Source: Arcobacter venerupis (GTDB taxonomy: Bacteria > Campylobacterota > Campylobacteria > Campylobacterales > Arcobacteraceae). From it: a stretch of 64,000 bases of DNA. This document shows positions 55,592-64,000 of the stretch, piece after piece. Below the pieces are notes generated by a model. The model was not told where the DNA came from, did not search any database, and saw only the letters and a list, made by a program, of their open reading frames with translations. The position numbers and the translations under genes were made by a program. The stretch covers positions 2,356,001 to 2,420,000 of the forward strand of contig NZ_CP053840.1 of NCBI RefSeq assembly GCF_013201665.1, read 5' to 3'. Position 1 is the first letter of the stretch; every line of letters begins with the position of its first letter.

Positions 55592-56686
55592 ATGAAAAAA
55601 GATTATTTCTTACGCTGGATTGGATTTGGAGTTTTTGCGCTTATAATTTGGTTATTTTTCCCTTTTTTAAAAAGTTTTTTTGTGGCATCACTAATGGTAA
55701 TAGCTACCTTTCCCCTATTCCAACTTATTGAAACAAAAATTAAACAATATGAAAAGTTAAAAACTTTTGCGCCTGTAATTTCTGCTGGCACTATTACCTT
55801 GATAGTTTCATTAATTGTTTTTATGCCCATATCAATATTTTTATTTAATCTTTTTAGTCATCCAACAGATAGCATAACAATAATTCTATCTTTCGTAGAT
55901 AAAATTGATAATTTGAGTCAGCATATTCCATCTTATTTAGAGTGGATTAGAACTCCCCTTGATACTATAATTCCAATGATAGTAACTAGAAAAGAAGAAA
56001 TTACTGCCTTTCTTGCAGGGTGGCTTGGAAATGGATTAAAAGACTTTATGCTAATGTTAGGAGATATGATGATGATTGTTATATTTTTCTTCTTTTTAAC
56101 TTTATACAGCAGAAAACTTATTCTGTTTTTTATGCCTATTATTCCCCTATCACGTCCACTCAAACGAGATTTTTTTAATGAGATGACAATTATGGTATCG
56201 GTTGTTTTCTATACATTAGTAGGTGTGATGATTGCACAAGGATTAGCATTTGGAATTTTTATTGCTTTTTTTGATGGATATAATGCTTTATTACTTGGCT
56301 TTATAGTAGGTATTATGTCAATTATTCCAGTTTTAGGAACGGGGATAGTTTGGATTCCAATTGCTATAAACGAGTATCTTCAAGGGAATATTTTTAATGC
56401 ACTTATTATCTCTATTTATTCATATGCCATGATGTCATTTTTCATTGACAATGTTGTCAAGCTTCTCATTTTAAATTTTATAAATAAAAAACTAAGCAAA
56501 AACAAACATCGTATCAATGAGTTTATTATATTTTTTGCCATAGTAGGTGGATTGGCAACTTTTGGGTTTTGGGGATTTATCTTAGGACCTGCAATTATTG
56601 CACTAGCAATTACAACTCTTATGACTTTCCGCAAAACCAATCAATTAAGCCTTAGGCATGAGAAAACCCACTTAGATAAAAATTAA
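55592..56686 (+). CDS. AI-2E family transporter (PerM/YdiK-like)
   Basis: 364-residue integral membrane protein with about eight helices. The family hallmarks are the extended soluble region after helix 3 (about 110-150), the duplicated Gly-rich helices near GVMIAQGLAFGIFIAF and GIMSIIPVLGTGIVWIP, and the closing FWGFILGPAIIALAI. Members export small molecules or act as ion/H+ antiporters; substrate unknown. A TATAAT lies at 55531-55536. Its stop overlaps that of the convergent gene by 4 bp. Confidence 0.88.
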   Translation: MKKDYFLRWIGFGVFALIIWLFFPFLKSFFVASLMVIATFPLFQLIETKIKQYEKLKTFAPVISAGTITLIVSLIVFMPISIFLFNLFSHPTDSITIILSFVDKIDNLSQHIPSYLEWIRTPLDTIIPMIVTRKEEITAFLAGWLGNGLKDFMLMLGDMMMIVIFFFFLTLYSRKLILFFMPIIPLSRPLKRDFFNEMTIMVSVVFYTLVGVMIAQGLAFGIFIAFFDGYNALLLGFIVGIMSIIPVLGTGIVWIPIAINEYLQGNIFNALIISIYSYAMMSFFIDNVVKLLILNFINKKLSKNKHRINEFIIFFAIVGGLATFGFWGFILGPAIIALAITTLMTFRKTNQLSLRHEKTHLDKN

Positions 56687-57321
56687 CTTTTTATACTAAG
56701 TGATTCTATCTCTTTTTGTAATTTATCAAGTTTTTTAACCATTAACTTAATTTCATTCTCTTTAATTCCATCTACAATTCCACCATGTAAAAATTCTTGT
56801 GCAGTAGATTGAAATACTTTCATTAATTCTTCAAGTTTCTCTTTTGCTTTATTAACAACTTCTCCATAATCATCTACCAAAGTCTCTTCAAGAGCATTGA
56901 TTTTTTTTGAAATTTCATCTTTATTTTTGAAAACATAATAGGCACTAATACCGGTGATTGCGGCACCAACTGTGAAACTTAGTAGATTACTTTTGTTCAT
57001 ATTGTCCTCTTTTCTTTCTGGATTTTTTTTAAAAAACTGAGAAAATGCCTTAAGTGCAAGAGAGGCATTTGTAAATTTAACGACCCCATTAGTTAATAAT
57101 TGACTTTCATTTCCTATTTTTTCGATTAAATCACTACTCTCATTAATGATTAAAGAAATATTACTAGAAAGAATAGAAAGTTTATCTTCTCCACTATGAA
57201 CAAAGTTATTTACTTTATTCATAGTTTTTGCATATTGAATAGCACAGAAGATAATTATTCCAGTGATGATTATCATGCATGTAGCAATAATTCCTAAAAA
57301 TAGAAGCTGTTGATCAATCAT
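56683..57321 (-). CDS. DUF948-like/YtxH-like fusion, envelope-associated protein
   Basis: 212 residues, not assigned a function. The first half has an N-terminal membrane helix (about 8-28) and an amphipathic stretch resembling DUF948 proteins. The second half begins with MNKSNLLSFTVGAAITGISA (residue 108), resembling a separate YtxH-type small membrane protein with an Ala/Lys/Glu-rich helix. An internal GAGGA precedes that Met (ATG at 56998-57000) at 4 nt, so a 105-residue shorter product may also be made. In many bacteria these are two adjacent genes. AAGGG precedes the outer ATG. Confidence 0.7.
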   Translation of the reverse strand: MIDQQLLFLGIIATCMIIITGIIIFCAIQYAKTMNKVNNFVHSGEDKLSILSSNISLIINESSDLIEKIGNESQLLTNGVVKFTNASLALKAFSQFFKKNPERKEDNMNKSNLLSFTVGAAITGISAYYVFKNKDEISKKINALEETLVDDYGEVVNKAKEKLEELMKVFQSTAQEFLHGGIVDGIKENEIKLMVKKLDKLQKEIESLSIKS

Positions 57322-57487
57322 TTTATACCCTTTTTCATCACCATGATTATTTCAGTGTACTCTTATTATTCATTTCACAGCTTAACATTTTTTATATATC
57401 TAAAAATCAAAAAATTATAATGTGTAATTTAACATGTAAGTAGAATTTATTCAGTAGATAATGAAAAATAAGTGCTATAAAAGTTTC

Positions 57488-57512
57488 AGGGTAATATGAG
57501 GTATATTACCCT
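57488..57512 (-). terminator. Hairpin downstream of the small secreted-protein gene
   Basis: A 10-bp perfect stem (AGGGTAATAT pairing with ATATTACCCT), loop of 5 nt, about 30 nt after the stop of the gene at 57543. On the minus strand it is followed by GAAACTTTTATAG, a weak U-run. The rest of the 57322-57542 gap has nothing recognisable. Confidence 0.5.
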
Positions 57513-57542
57513 AATTCGAGATATTTTTTGAGTTTTAAATAA

Positions 57543-57815
57543 TTAGTAATTTTTCCCGCTAACTATATCCATAATTCTTTTTCTCTCATCTGATTTACAA
57601 TTTAAAATATCTCTTTTACTCTTTGAATCTATAAAACAATTTAACGTAACATCCAACAATCTAACTCTATCTTCTAGATTATCTTGTCTTGCTATATCAA
57701 TTCTTTCATAGTATTTATTTATTAGTCCATTTTTTTCTTTTTCTAAATCAAGTAATGTGTTTTCATTAGCAAACAAAGAAGAAGTAATAAAAAATAATAT
57801 TATTTTATATGTCAT
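57543..57815 (-). CDS. Small secreted protein of unknown function
   Basis: 90 residues with a clear signal peptide (MTYKIILFFITSSLFA) and a short charged helical mature part containing two cysteines (TLNCFID and DILNCKS) that could form a disulphide. AAGG precedes the ATG at a spacing of about 7. It lies 69 bp downstream of the CCP-like gene and may be the tail of the iron operon or a separate unit. No family recognised. Confidence 0.65.
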   Translation of the reverse strand: MTYKIILFFITSSLFANENTLLDLEKEKNGLINKYYERIDIARQDNLEDRVRLLDVTLNCFIDSKSKRDILNCKSDERKRIMDIVSGKNY

Positions 57816-57884
57816 TGCAAGCCTTTTTTAGGTATTCTATCATCTTTTAGATAATAGAATATTAAAAAATAACTTTTATATGAC

Positions 57885-59012
57885 CTATTTTTCTAATAAA
57901 TGTTCATACCTCTTATCTGTTAAAAGTTTTAAAAATGCAACTAAAGCATCAACTTTTCTGTCTGTTAACTCTTTTGCTTTTAACTCTTTTAGTGAAATAG
58001 TCTCTTTTACTTCTGGTTCATCCCAAACTTTTCCAGTCTCTTGATTTATAGTTCTATTTTTATTGTTATATTTATCATAAAACTCAATTACAGTTCTTAA
58101 ATCAGTAAATACACCATTATGCATATATGGAGCTGTTACTGCCACATTTCTTAAAGTTGGAACTTTATATTTTCCCCTTTGAGCTTCATCTGTAACAGCT
58201 GGATTATTTAAAAGACCTTTATCTAAATCTTTTGCACCATTTTTTGCTCTTAGTGTTTGATTTGCTGGAACTCCAATATTATGAAACTCATAGTTTGTAA
58301 ATGTTTCACCCTCTTTATCTTCACCTTTTAATACGTGACAAGTTGAACAAGAGTTATTATTATTTGAAAAGAATAATGATTTTCCTAAATCTTCTGTAGG
58401 AGTTAAATCATATTCACCTTTTAAATATCTATCATATTTTGAATCAAAAGGAGAGAACTCATCTGTTCTTTCAAATGCACCTATTACTTGAGTTAATGCA
58501 GTATAAGCTTTTTCTTCATTTTCTAAAATATCATTTCCAAAAAGATTTTTAAAAGCATTTACATATAATTCATTTTCTTTTATTCTATTTACAACTTCTT
58601 TTTTACTTATCATTCCCATTTCATCTGGATTTAAAGGTGGACCTCCAGCTTGGTCTTCAAGAGTTGATGCTCTTCCATCCCAAAACTGTCCACCAATATA
58701 TTTTTGTTTTTTCTCATCAAAATGAAATGCTGGTGAAAATTTTGCATAAGATGCAGTTGGAGCTTCCCTATCTCCAATTGACTTATTATTATCACCCATT
58801 GATGCCATTTTTTTTACACCATTATCTCTGTTATCCACAAAACCACTTTCTGGGTTGTGACATGTTGCACAAGCTTGTGTTCTATTATTTGATAAATTTT
58901 TATCAAAAAATAAAATTTGACCTAGCTCCTCTTTTGATAAGGCATCACTTGCACTTAAACTAATACTTGAAAAAGCTATTAACATAGCAACTAATAATTT
59001 CGAACTTTTCAT
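57885..59012 (-). CDS. Di-haem cytochrome c peroxidase family protein (MauG/CcpA-like)
   Basis: 375 residues, signal peptide (about 1-21), two haem c sites: CATCH (48-52) and CSTCH further on, in the usual two-domain arrangement; TAPYMHNGVFTDLRTVIEFY carries the conserved C-terminal Met/His region. Family members reduce H2O2 or oxidise protein residues; here it is the last gene of the imelysin/di-haem operon, so a role in iron handling is possible. Its ATG overlaps the desaturase-family stop by one base (TAATG). Confidence 0.88.
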   Translation of the reverse strand: MKSSKLLVAMLIAFSSISLSASDALSKEELGQILFFDKNLSNNRTQACATCHNPESGFVDNRDNGVKKMASMGDNNKSIGDREAPTASYAKFSPAFHFDEKKQKYIGGQFWDGRASTLEDQAGGPPLNPDEMGMISKKEVVNRIKENELYVNAFKNLFGNDILENEEKAYTALTQVIGAFERTDEFSPFDSKYDRYLKGEYDLTPTEDLGKSLFFSNNNNSCSTCHVLKGEDKEGETFTNYEFHNIGVPANQTLRAKNGAKDLDKGLLNNPAVTDEAQRGKYKVPTLRNVAVTAPYMHNGVFTDLRTVIEFYDKYNNKNRTINQETGKVWDEPEVKETISLKELKAKELTDRKVDALVAFLKLLTDKRYEHLLEK

Positions 59013-59917
59013 TAAATCCCCCTATTTTTTAATAAATTTCTAATTGGTCTAAATATTAAATCTTTTAATGAAAGATAATCTTTCATTTGTTCAGTCCTTA
59101 GTCCAAATTTCATAACTTTTACACTATTTGATAAACATAAAGTTCCAAAAACTCTATCCCAAATAGCAATATATCCACCATAGTTTTTGTTAAAATGCTT
59201 TTTACTATGATGTATTTGGTGCTGTTTTGGAGACATAAACCATTTTTCTATTAAACTTCCATATGAAAATGGCACATGAGAATGTCTCAAATTTGAGCCA
59301 AATATAGAAAATATAAAAAGAAAAACATTAACTCCCAAAACCATATAAATATCTATCATTGCACCAAAAAAATAGATAAAAATTCCCGTAACAAATCCAA
59401 TACTTAAAGAGTATCTCAATCCAAAAAGAAAATTTTCAACTGGATGAACTCGATAAAATGTAATTGGTGTTAAAACTTTTGCGCTATGATGAACTTTATG
59501 GAATTCCCATAAAAATGGAATTGTATGCAAAAATCTATGAAGCCAATATCTCGAAAAGTCACTAACTAAAAAAATACTAACTGTATACATAAAAATAATC
59601 ATTTCATATGAGAAATAGCTATTTTCAAAATAATCAAACTGCTCGTATAAAAATTTATTTACACTAAAAGCGATAGTTTTTGCACTTAATATAAAAGGTA
59701 TCAACAGAAAAATATTTATAAAATATGATAAAAAGAAATAGTAATAATCTAACTTTGCACTTGGATGTAACCAAAGTTTTGAAGAAAAAATCACCCTTGT
59801 ATTTTTTTTACTAACATAAAAATACACCATTGCCAATAATATTGAAGATACTATATAAATCCAAAAGAGTCTTTTATTTGGATTTATTAAATATTCTAGT
59901 GCAAAAAAATCGTTCAA
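59012..59917 (-). CDS. Sterol desaturase/fatty acid hydroxylase family membrane protein
   Basis: 301 residues, about five helices, with the di-iron His motifs of the FA_hydroxylase family: HRFLH, HKVHHS and HQIHHSKKHFN plus a distal HPVEN. It probably oxidises a lipid; substrate unknown. The start is TTG at 59917 preceded by GGAGA, 3 nt after the preceding gene's stop. Its presence inside a Fur-controlled imelysin operon is unusual; a di-iron enzyme there could be regulated by iron supply. Confidence 0.85.
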   Translation of the reverse strand: MNDFFALEYLINPNKRLFWIYIVSSILLAMVYFYVSKKNTRVIFSSKLWLHPSAKLDYYYFFLSYFINIFLLIPFILSAKTIAFSVNKFLYEQFDYFENSYFSYEMIIFMYTVSIFLVSDFSRYWLHRFLHTIPFLWEFHKVHHSAKVLTPITFYRVHPVENFLFGLRYSLSIGFVTGIFIYFFGAMIDIYMVLGVNVFLFIFSIFGSNLRHSHVPFSYGSLIEKWFMSPKQHQIHHSKKHFNKNYGGYIAIWDRVFGTLCLSNSVKVMKFGLRTEQMKDYLSLKDLIFRPIRNLLKNRGI

Positions 59918-59920
59918 TTT

Positions 59921-60865
59921 TTAATCTCCATCAGCATCTAAAATTTTTCCTGTTACACTTAATTGACCAATTAATGATGAATAATAAGCATTATGTAAAT
60001 CTTTTGCGCTATTAAAAAGTGCTTTTGCATTTGTGAAATCATCTTTTTTAAGTTTTTTTAATTCATCTTGAGTTTGTGCAATGTCATCAATTACCGTTAA
60101 AAGTTGAATTGCTGCACCTTTATTCATTGCATATGCAGCAAAGTCATAATATTGATGTTTTTCAACTATTTGTTTATGAGCTTCTAAAATTGCTTCAATT
60201 GCATTAAATGAGTTTTGACTTAAAAAATATTCAGCTCTTTCATTTTTTGGATCATTTTTAAATTTACCAGCAAATCCACTTGGATTACCAATTCTCCACT
60301 CTTTTAATCTATATGAACTAGCAATCAATGTATTAATTACTAAAGAGTTTTCCCATTTTTCATCTTTTGCAGGAGCTGTTAAATATGTTTTATAAACTCC
60401 TTTTATTCCCTCTAAATAAGAAATCATTGAATCTAAAATAACAACACTTAAATCTTTTTCTCTTTGTGAAATATCATTATCATTAAATAAAACATATTCT
60501 AAAGCATTTATAGTTTTAAATGAATTTTTAAATAAAGCAATCTTTGCCTCATCTTTTGATTCAATAACCCTTTGCATTTGAACACTTAAATCCTCTTTTA
60601 GATTATTAAAAATATCCATATATCTTGGTGTATCAGCATAATTCTCATCTAAATCACCAGCAATATAAAAAGCCTCAACCTTTTTCCAATCCGTTAAAAA
60701 ATTTGTAAAATTTTGTGCATTTACATCTTTTTGTAAAATTTTTGCGTCTTTTATTGCTGTCTCAACATTTGGAATTGATACATTTTTTATTATATTAACA
60801 AGTACTCTTTCATTGGCAAAAACAACACTTGAAAATAACAACACTAAAAACAACACTCTTTTCAT
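59921..60865 (-). CDS. Imelysin-like periplasmic protein, second copy
   Basis: 314 residues with a signal peptide (about 1-17) and an all-helical imelysin fold. The GxHxxE motif of the first imelysin is degenerate here (NALEYVLF), as is common in the second imelysin of such operons. It overlaps the DUF1111 stop by one base (TAATG) and has GGAG 7 nt before the ATG. Probably part of a periplasmic iron-binding or uptake system. Confidence 0.82.
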   Translation of the reverse strand: MKRVLFLVLLFSSVVFANERVLVNIIKNVSIPNVETAIKDAKILQKDVNAQNFTNFLTDWKKVEAFYIAGDLDENYADTPRYMDIFNNLKEDLSVQMQRVIESKDEAKIALFKNSFKTINALEYVLFNDNDISQREKDLSVVILDSMISYLEGIKGVYKTYLTAPAKDEKWENSLVINTLIASSYRLKEWRIGNPSGFAGKFKNDPKNERAEYFLSQNSFNAIEAILEAHKQIVEKHQYYDFAAYAMNKGAAIQLLTVIDDIAQTQDELKKLKKDDFTNAKALFNSAKDLHNAYYSSLIGQLSVTGKILDADGD

Positions 60866-62259
60866 TATAACTCCTGTAAAAATTTAAGTAATTTATCTCT
60901 TTGTTCTTTTGGCAGATTCATAAAATTTTCTTTACTTTGAATTGCTTCTCCACCATGCCATAAAATCGCTTCTTGAAAACTTCTAGCTCTTCCATCATGT
61001 AAAAGTCTAGGTTTTTGTTTATTTATTTTTTCATGTAATGCTAATCCCCATAAAGGAGCAGTTCTCCACTCATTTTTGTCTGCTTTAAATTCAACTCTTC
61101 CATCACTTAAATCTTCACCCATATCGTGAAGTAAAAAATCAGAATAAGGGAAAACTTTAAAACCTTCTTTTGTTTCAAAACTACTAATATGACACTTTGC
61201 ACATGAGATTTGTTCAAAAATTTCTAAGCCTTCTTTATACTCTTTTGTAATTTTTGGAGCATAAGCTTTTATATGTTTTAAATAGTATGTAATTGCATCA
61301 AGTCTTTCATCAGGTATATCAATTGCATCTTTGGCTTTTGGTGCTTCATTACAAGCTTTTTGAGTTGGAGTACAATTATCATCTGGGAATATTGATGTAG
61401 TTAATCCCATATCATTATTTGCAGCACCTGCAACTTGCTCTTTTAAAGAATAAACACTTGCTTTCCAAGTATATTTTCCTAATTCATCTTTTTTTGTAAT
61501 ATTAGAATATACCCAATTTGCTTTGCCTGATATTCCATCACCATTGGCATCATTTATATCTTCATTTTTTAAAATATCTTCATTTGAAATTAAGTTAATT
61601 AAACCCATACCATTTAACGTTGGAGCTAATCTATATGAAACATTTCCATTATCTAAAGTTCCATAATTTAAATTTGCCAAAGAGTATTTTGGTTTTAATA
61701 AAATTTGTTTTTCTCCATCTGGAAATAAAACTTCTTTTTCTTCAAAATCTATTTTAATATTACCTTCAAAATCTACTCCATAAATTCCATTTATTGATAA
61801 TTGATTTCCATAAATGCTATGTGGAACAAAACCTTTATATTTCAATAATTCTTGATCTTGGTTGGAATTTGTTGCTTCTACAGATAATCTAGCAACTAAC
61901 GATCTTGAAACAAAACCATCTTTATTAAATAGTGTACCTTTCCCATTTCCTGGATGGCAACTAATACAGGTATTTGCATTAAAAAGTGGGCCCAAACCAT
62001 CTCTTGCAGTTGTAATAGCTGGTGCTTCAACCCAAGGAATTGAAAAAAAACTTCTTCCTAACATAAATTTGTCATATTCATCATTATTTAAATTATCAAT
62101 AGGTTTTAGAAGTATTGAATTACTTTTATCATTTGATAAAAATTTACTACTACTATCAACGGCAAAAAGCCCTGTAGCAAATATTGCTACAAGGCTTTTT
62201 AATAAAATAACTTTTTTTAACAAATTATAGTTTTGTTTCTTCTGGATCTGTAACATCAT
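60865..62259 (-). CDS. Di-haem oxidoreductase-like protein (DUF1111)
   Basis: 464 residues. A signal peptide follows a short N-terminal extension; two haem c sites are visible (CISCHPGNGKG and CAKCHISSFE), with LWGLALHEKINKQKPRLLHDGRARSFQEAILWHGG at the C-terminus in the DUF1111/CCP-like family pattern. It lies between two imelysin genes, an arrangement known from proteobacterial iron operons. The 62259 ATG lies inside the previous gene; a TTG at 62223, directly after that gene's stop, would start exactly at the signal peptide, so the start is uncertain. Confidence 0.85.
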   Translation of the reverse strand: MMLQIQKKQNYNLLKKVILLKSLVAIFATGLFAVDSSSKFLSNDKSNSILLKPIDNLNNDEYDKFMLGRSFFSIPWVEAPAITTARDGLGPLFNANTCISCHPGNGKGTLFNKDGFVSRSLVARLSVEATNSNQDQELLKYKGFVPHSIYGNQLSINGIYGVDFEGNIKIDFEEKEVLFPDGEKQILLKPKYSLANLNYGTLDNGNVSYRLAPTLNGMGLINLISNEDILKNEDINDANGDGISGKANWVYSNITKKDELGKYTWKASVYSLKEQVAGAANNDMGLTTSIFPDDNCTPTQKACNEAPKAKDAIDIPDERLDAITYYLKHIKAYAPKITKEYKEGLEIFEQISCAKCHISSFETKEGFKVFPYSDFLLHDMGEDLSDGRVEFKADKNEWRTAPLWGLALHEKINKQKPRLLHDGRARSFQEAILWHGGEAIQSKENFMNLPKEQRDKLLKFLQEL

Positions 62260-63577
62260 CTGTACTTAAACTAATTTTATTAGCAGCTGCAACATTTACC
62301 ATTTCATCACCTAGTTTTCTCAACTCATTTTTAAGTTTTACAATAACTTTAGATTGAGAACTTTCTGGTCTGATTTGATAATCGAAGTGCTCTTTAGTTT
62401 TTGCAACTTCATCAATACTATTAATTTTTTCTTCAATAGATTTCATTAAATTTGTAATTCTAGTTTTTGTTTTAGCATCAACAGCATCTAATAAAGAAGG
62501 ACCATATTTTTTACCTTTATATGTTGCTGTTAATATATTTTTAAATCCTATATAATTATTTAAGATATCTCTATGTGTATTATCAGAAAAACAAGAGTGT
62601 TCATCTTCTTCACTTGGAGTTAAAACAGCAACTGCAATTCTTTCATTTGCTAATTCAGATTTAACAAAAACACCCATTCCTGCAATGATTTGTTTTAAAG
62701 CTTGTGCTGATTCGATATTTTTAGAAGCATTATCTCCTTTTAATTTACCTTTTAATGCAGCTTGATATAAACCTTTTGTTCCATCTATATTTTTTTCCCA
62801 AGCTGATTTTATAGTTTCTAAATCACTAACTAATTTTTCAGCTGATGCTTGTAAATATGCTAATCTTCTATCTGCATTTTTTTCAGTTGTAAAATCTTTT
62901 AAAGTTCTAAGTCCAGCTGTCATTGCACCAGGAGTTACACTATCTTTTAGGAAATTAGAGTAATCTTGATCTTGTCCCCATAATAAGAATTCAATAGCAT
63001 GATAACCAGTTGCAACATTTGCCTCTCCACCATTTTCATTTAACTCTGTGATTGCATCAACAGTAATTTTACTTACATCAACTTCTTTTGATTCTTCTCC
63101 ACCTGGATTAAATTTTCCAACTGTGTCAATAATATTTCCAGAAGTTAATTTTCCATCTGCGTCAATTGTATAGTCAATCATATTTTCATCAAGTGGCCAA
63201 GCATTGATTTGTCCTTCAGGTGCACCATAAGCTTCAGCTATCCAACCATCTTCAGAATCAATTGGACCATTAGAAAGTCTAAAAGCTTCTGTTTGCCCAT
63301 AAGATTCTCTTGAATTTAACCAAGCTTTTTTTGCTTTATCTATATTTTCTTGAGTTGGATTTTTTGCAAATGCATCTATTGCAGTTTTTAAAGCAATTGC
63401 GTCATTTACAGCATCAGTATAATTTGCTAACGCAATATCTGAATACGCATCTAAAAACGAACTATTTTTTGTCATTTCTTTCTTTTGAACTCCATTTTCA
63501 GAAGCAGCACAACTTGTTAATGCAACAGCAGTAACAACAGATAGAGAAACTAGTACTTTTTTACTAAAATCTAACAT
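62225..63577 (-). CDS. Imelysin family lipoprotein, IrpA-like
   Basis: 450-residue exported lipoprotein (lipobox LTSC near residue 23) of the imelysin/IrpA type, with the hallmark GYHAIEFLLWGQDQDYSNF (GxHxxE). It is longer than single-imelysin proteins because of a second helical half (about 270-450). Imelysins bind iron or haem at the cell envelope and are often Fur-controlled; a perfect 7-1-7 Fur box is at 63656-63670. It is the first gene of the five-gene operon down to 57885. Confidence 0.9.
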   Translation of the reverse strand: MLDFSKKVLVSLSVVTAVALTSCAASENGVQKKEMTKNSSFLDAYSDIALANYTDAVNDAIALKTAIDAFAKNPTQENIDKAKKAWLNSRESYGQTEAFRLSNGPIDSEDGWIAEAYGAPEGQINAWPLDENMIDYTIDADGKLTSGNIIDTVGKFNPGGEESKEVDVSKITVDAITELNENGGEANVATGYHAIEFLLWGQDQDYSNFLKDSVTPGAMTAGLRTLKDFTTEKNADRRLAYLQASAEKLVSDLETIKSAWEKNIDGTKGLYQAALKGKLKGDNASKNIESAQALKQIIAGMGVFVKSELANERIAVAVLTPSEEDEHSCFSDNTHRDILNNYIGFKNILTATYKGKKYGPSLLDAVDAKTKTRITNLMKSIEEKINSIDEVAKTKEHFDYQIRPESSQSKVIVKLKNELRKLGDEMVNVAAANKISLSTDDVTDPEETKL

Positions 63578-63610
63578 TTAATTCCTTTTTTTTAATCTTA
63601 ATATTAATTA

Positions 63611-63620
63611 TCATTAATGA
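63611..63620. promoter_or_regulatory. Palindrome TCATTAATGA near the imelysin promoter
   Basis: A perfect 10-bp palindrome in an AT-rich region containing ATTATCATT, which resembles part of a second Fur site, about 35 bp upstream of the imelysin start codon. Confidence 0.35.
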
Positions 63621-63655
63621 ATTAAAGCTAAATAAAACTTTTATTTATCTTAAAT

Positions 63656-63670
63656 TGATAATAATTATCA
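63656..63670. promoter_or_regulatory. Fur box, perfect 7-1-7 palindrome
   Basis: TGATAAT-A-ATTATCA is an exact match to the classical 7-1-7 Fur recognition motif. It lies about 80 bp upstream of the imelysin start and should repress the operon when iron is plentiful. Confidence 0.8.
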
Positions 63671-63776
63671 TAACAATTTAGCAATTAATATTATTTTCAG
63701 TATATTAAATTTAAATGAGTATAAAGTTAAAGGATATTAGGGATAAAAATTATGTATTTTTAAGTTTGCTAGTAAT

Positions 63777-63807
63777 AATAAAATAGAGTTTAATACTCTA
63801 TTTTATT
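63777..63807. terminator. Intrinsic terminator at the end of the partial gene
   Basis: A 13-bp perfect stem (core ATAGAGT pairing with ACTCTAT) with a 5-nt loop, T-rich on both sides. The stop codon of the partial CDS (63798-63800) lies in the stem, so it likely ends that transcript. Confidence 0.7.
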
Positions 63808-64000
63808 AAAAATTTTAAATTTTCAATAAGTTTTTTGGCTTTGTCATCTTCACTGTTTCCACCTAAAACCTTGTTTAACTTCTCTTCAATTTTATCTTTC
63901 TTTTTTTCAAGTTGTTTATTTATCTCTTCTTTTATTAAATCTTTTGTATTAAAAGAGATTTTAGGATGTGAAGTTTCTCCATTTACACCAACAACAAAAG
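63798..64000 (-). CDS. C-terminus of an envelope-protein gene, cut by window edge
   Basis: The last 66 residues of a reading frame entering from the right, ending TAG at 63798-63800. The visible part starts VVGVNGETSHPKISFNT, similar to the beta-repeat end of AsmA/DUF748-type envelope proteins, followed by a Lys/Glu-rich helix (KEEINKQLEKKKDKIEEKL). Too little is visible for a firm name. Confidence 0.6.
   Translation of the reverse strand, partial: FVVGVNGETSHPKISFNTKDLIKEEINKQLEKKKDKIEEKLNKVLGGNSEDDKAKKLIENLKFLIK

Noticed and set aside
1-64000. Search for tRNA/rRNA genes, CRISPR repeats, transposases, integrases and prophage genes
   Set aside because: Nothing recognisable was found by reading; no GC-rich structured RNA block and no spaced identical repeats of CRISPR size.

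Overview
The window is about 64 kb of very AT-rich, gene-dense bacterial DNA. The mix of genes points to a free-living or host-associated member of the Campylobacterota, most likely an Arcobacteraceae genome (Aliarcobacter/Arcobacter type). The evidence is a CetA/CetB-like split chemoreceptor, many chemoreceptors sharing one near-identical signalling tip, NapH/CcoG-like electron transfer proteins, NhaA, NirBD and an iron-regulated imelysin cluster. The genus is inferred from gene content and base composition only. No rRNA, tRNA, CRISPR array, transposase or prophage was seen, so this reads as chromosomal backbone.

Layout. 1-6.8 kb: response regulator (cut by the window edge) divergent from a large hybrid-sensor histidine kinase, then a CetA/CetB-like receptor pair and a CheA-like protein lacking its phosphotransfer domain. 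7-11 kb: a tight four-gene respiratory operon of two cytochrome bd-like membrane subunits, each with a cytochrome c tail, a periplasmic thioredoxin and a short polyferredoxin. 11-16.6 kb: orphan regulator without phospho-acceptor, acetyltransferase, a metal-binding protein plus DUF1007-NicO permease divergent from a Fur-family repressor and nhaA. 16.6-25.6 kb: two copies of an AraC regulator plus DMT exporter module flanking an amino-acid permease, a glutamate/dicarboxylate symporter and a chemoreceptor. 25.7-36.1 kb: histidine kinase, HBM chemoreceptor with a CheR-docking tail, an unusual RpoN-box/GIY-YIG fusion, and c-di-GMP phosphodiesterases with another chemoreceptor. 36.5-55.5 kb: nitrate assimilation split into narK-kinase/phosphatase, the nitrate reductase and nirBD, interleaved with a REC-PAS-EAL protein, a globin-coupled EAL sensor plus chemoreceptor operon and a sulfate ABC operon with its Rrf2 regulator. 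55.6-64 kb: an AI-2E family exporter, envelope-associated small proteins, and a five-gene imelysin/di-heme operon behind a perfect Fur box.

How the genes fit together. Sensing dominates: five chemoreceptors, two histidine kinases, two response regulators and four EAL proteins lie in one region, and two EAL genes are in operons with chemoreceptors. Two transcription units (47.8 kb and 25.7 kb) carry FNR/Crp-type boxes exactly spaced from a -10 element. The nitrate genes share upstream elements although they lie up to 16 kb apart, and the sulfate operon and its Rrf2 regulator share a three-copy operator-like motif. The best candidates for undescribed biology are the sigma-54-DNA-binding-like/GIY-YIG fusion at 30.2-31.3 kb, the cytochrome-c-fused bd-like operon at 7-11 kb, and the phosphotransfer-less CheA homologue at 5.7-6.8 kb.
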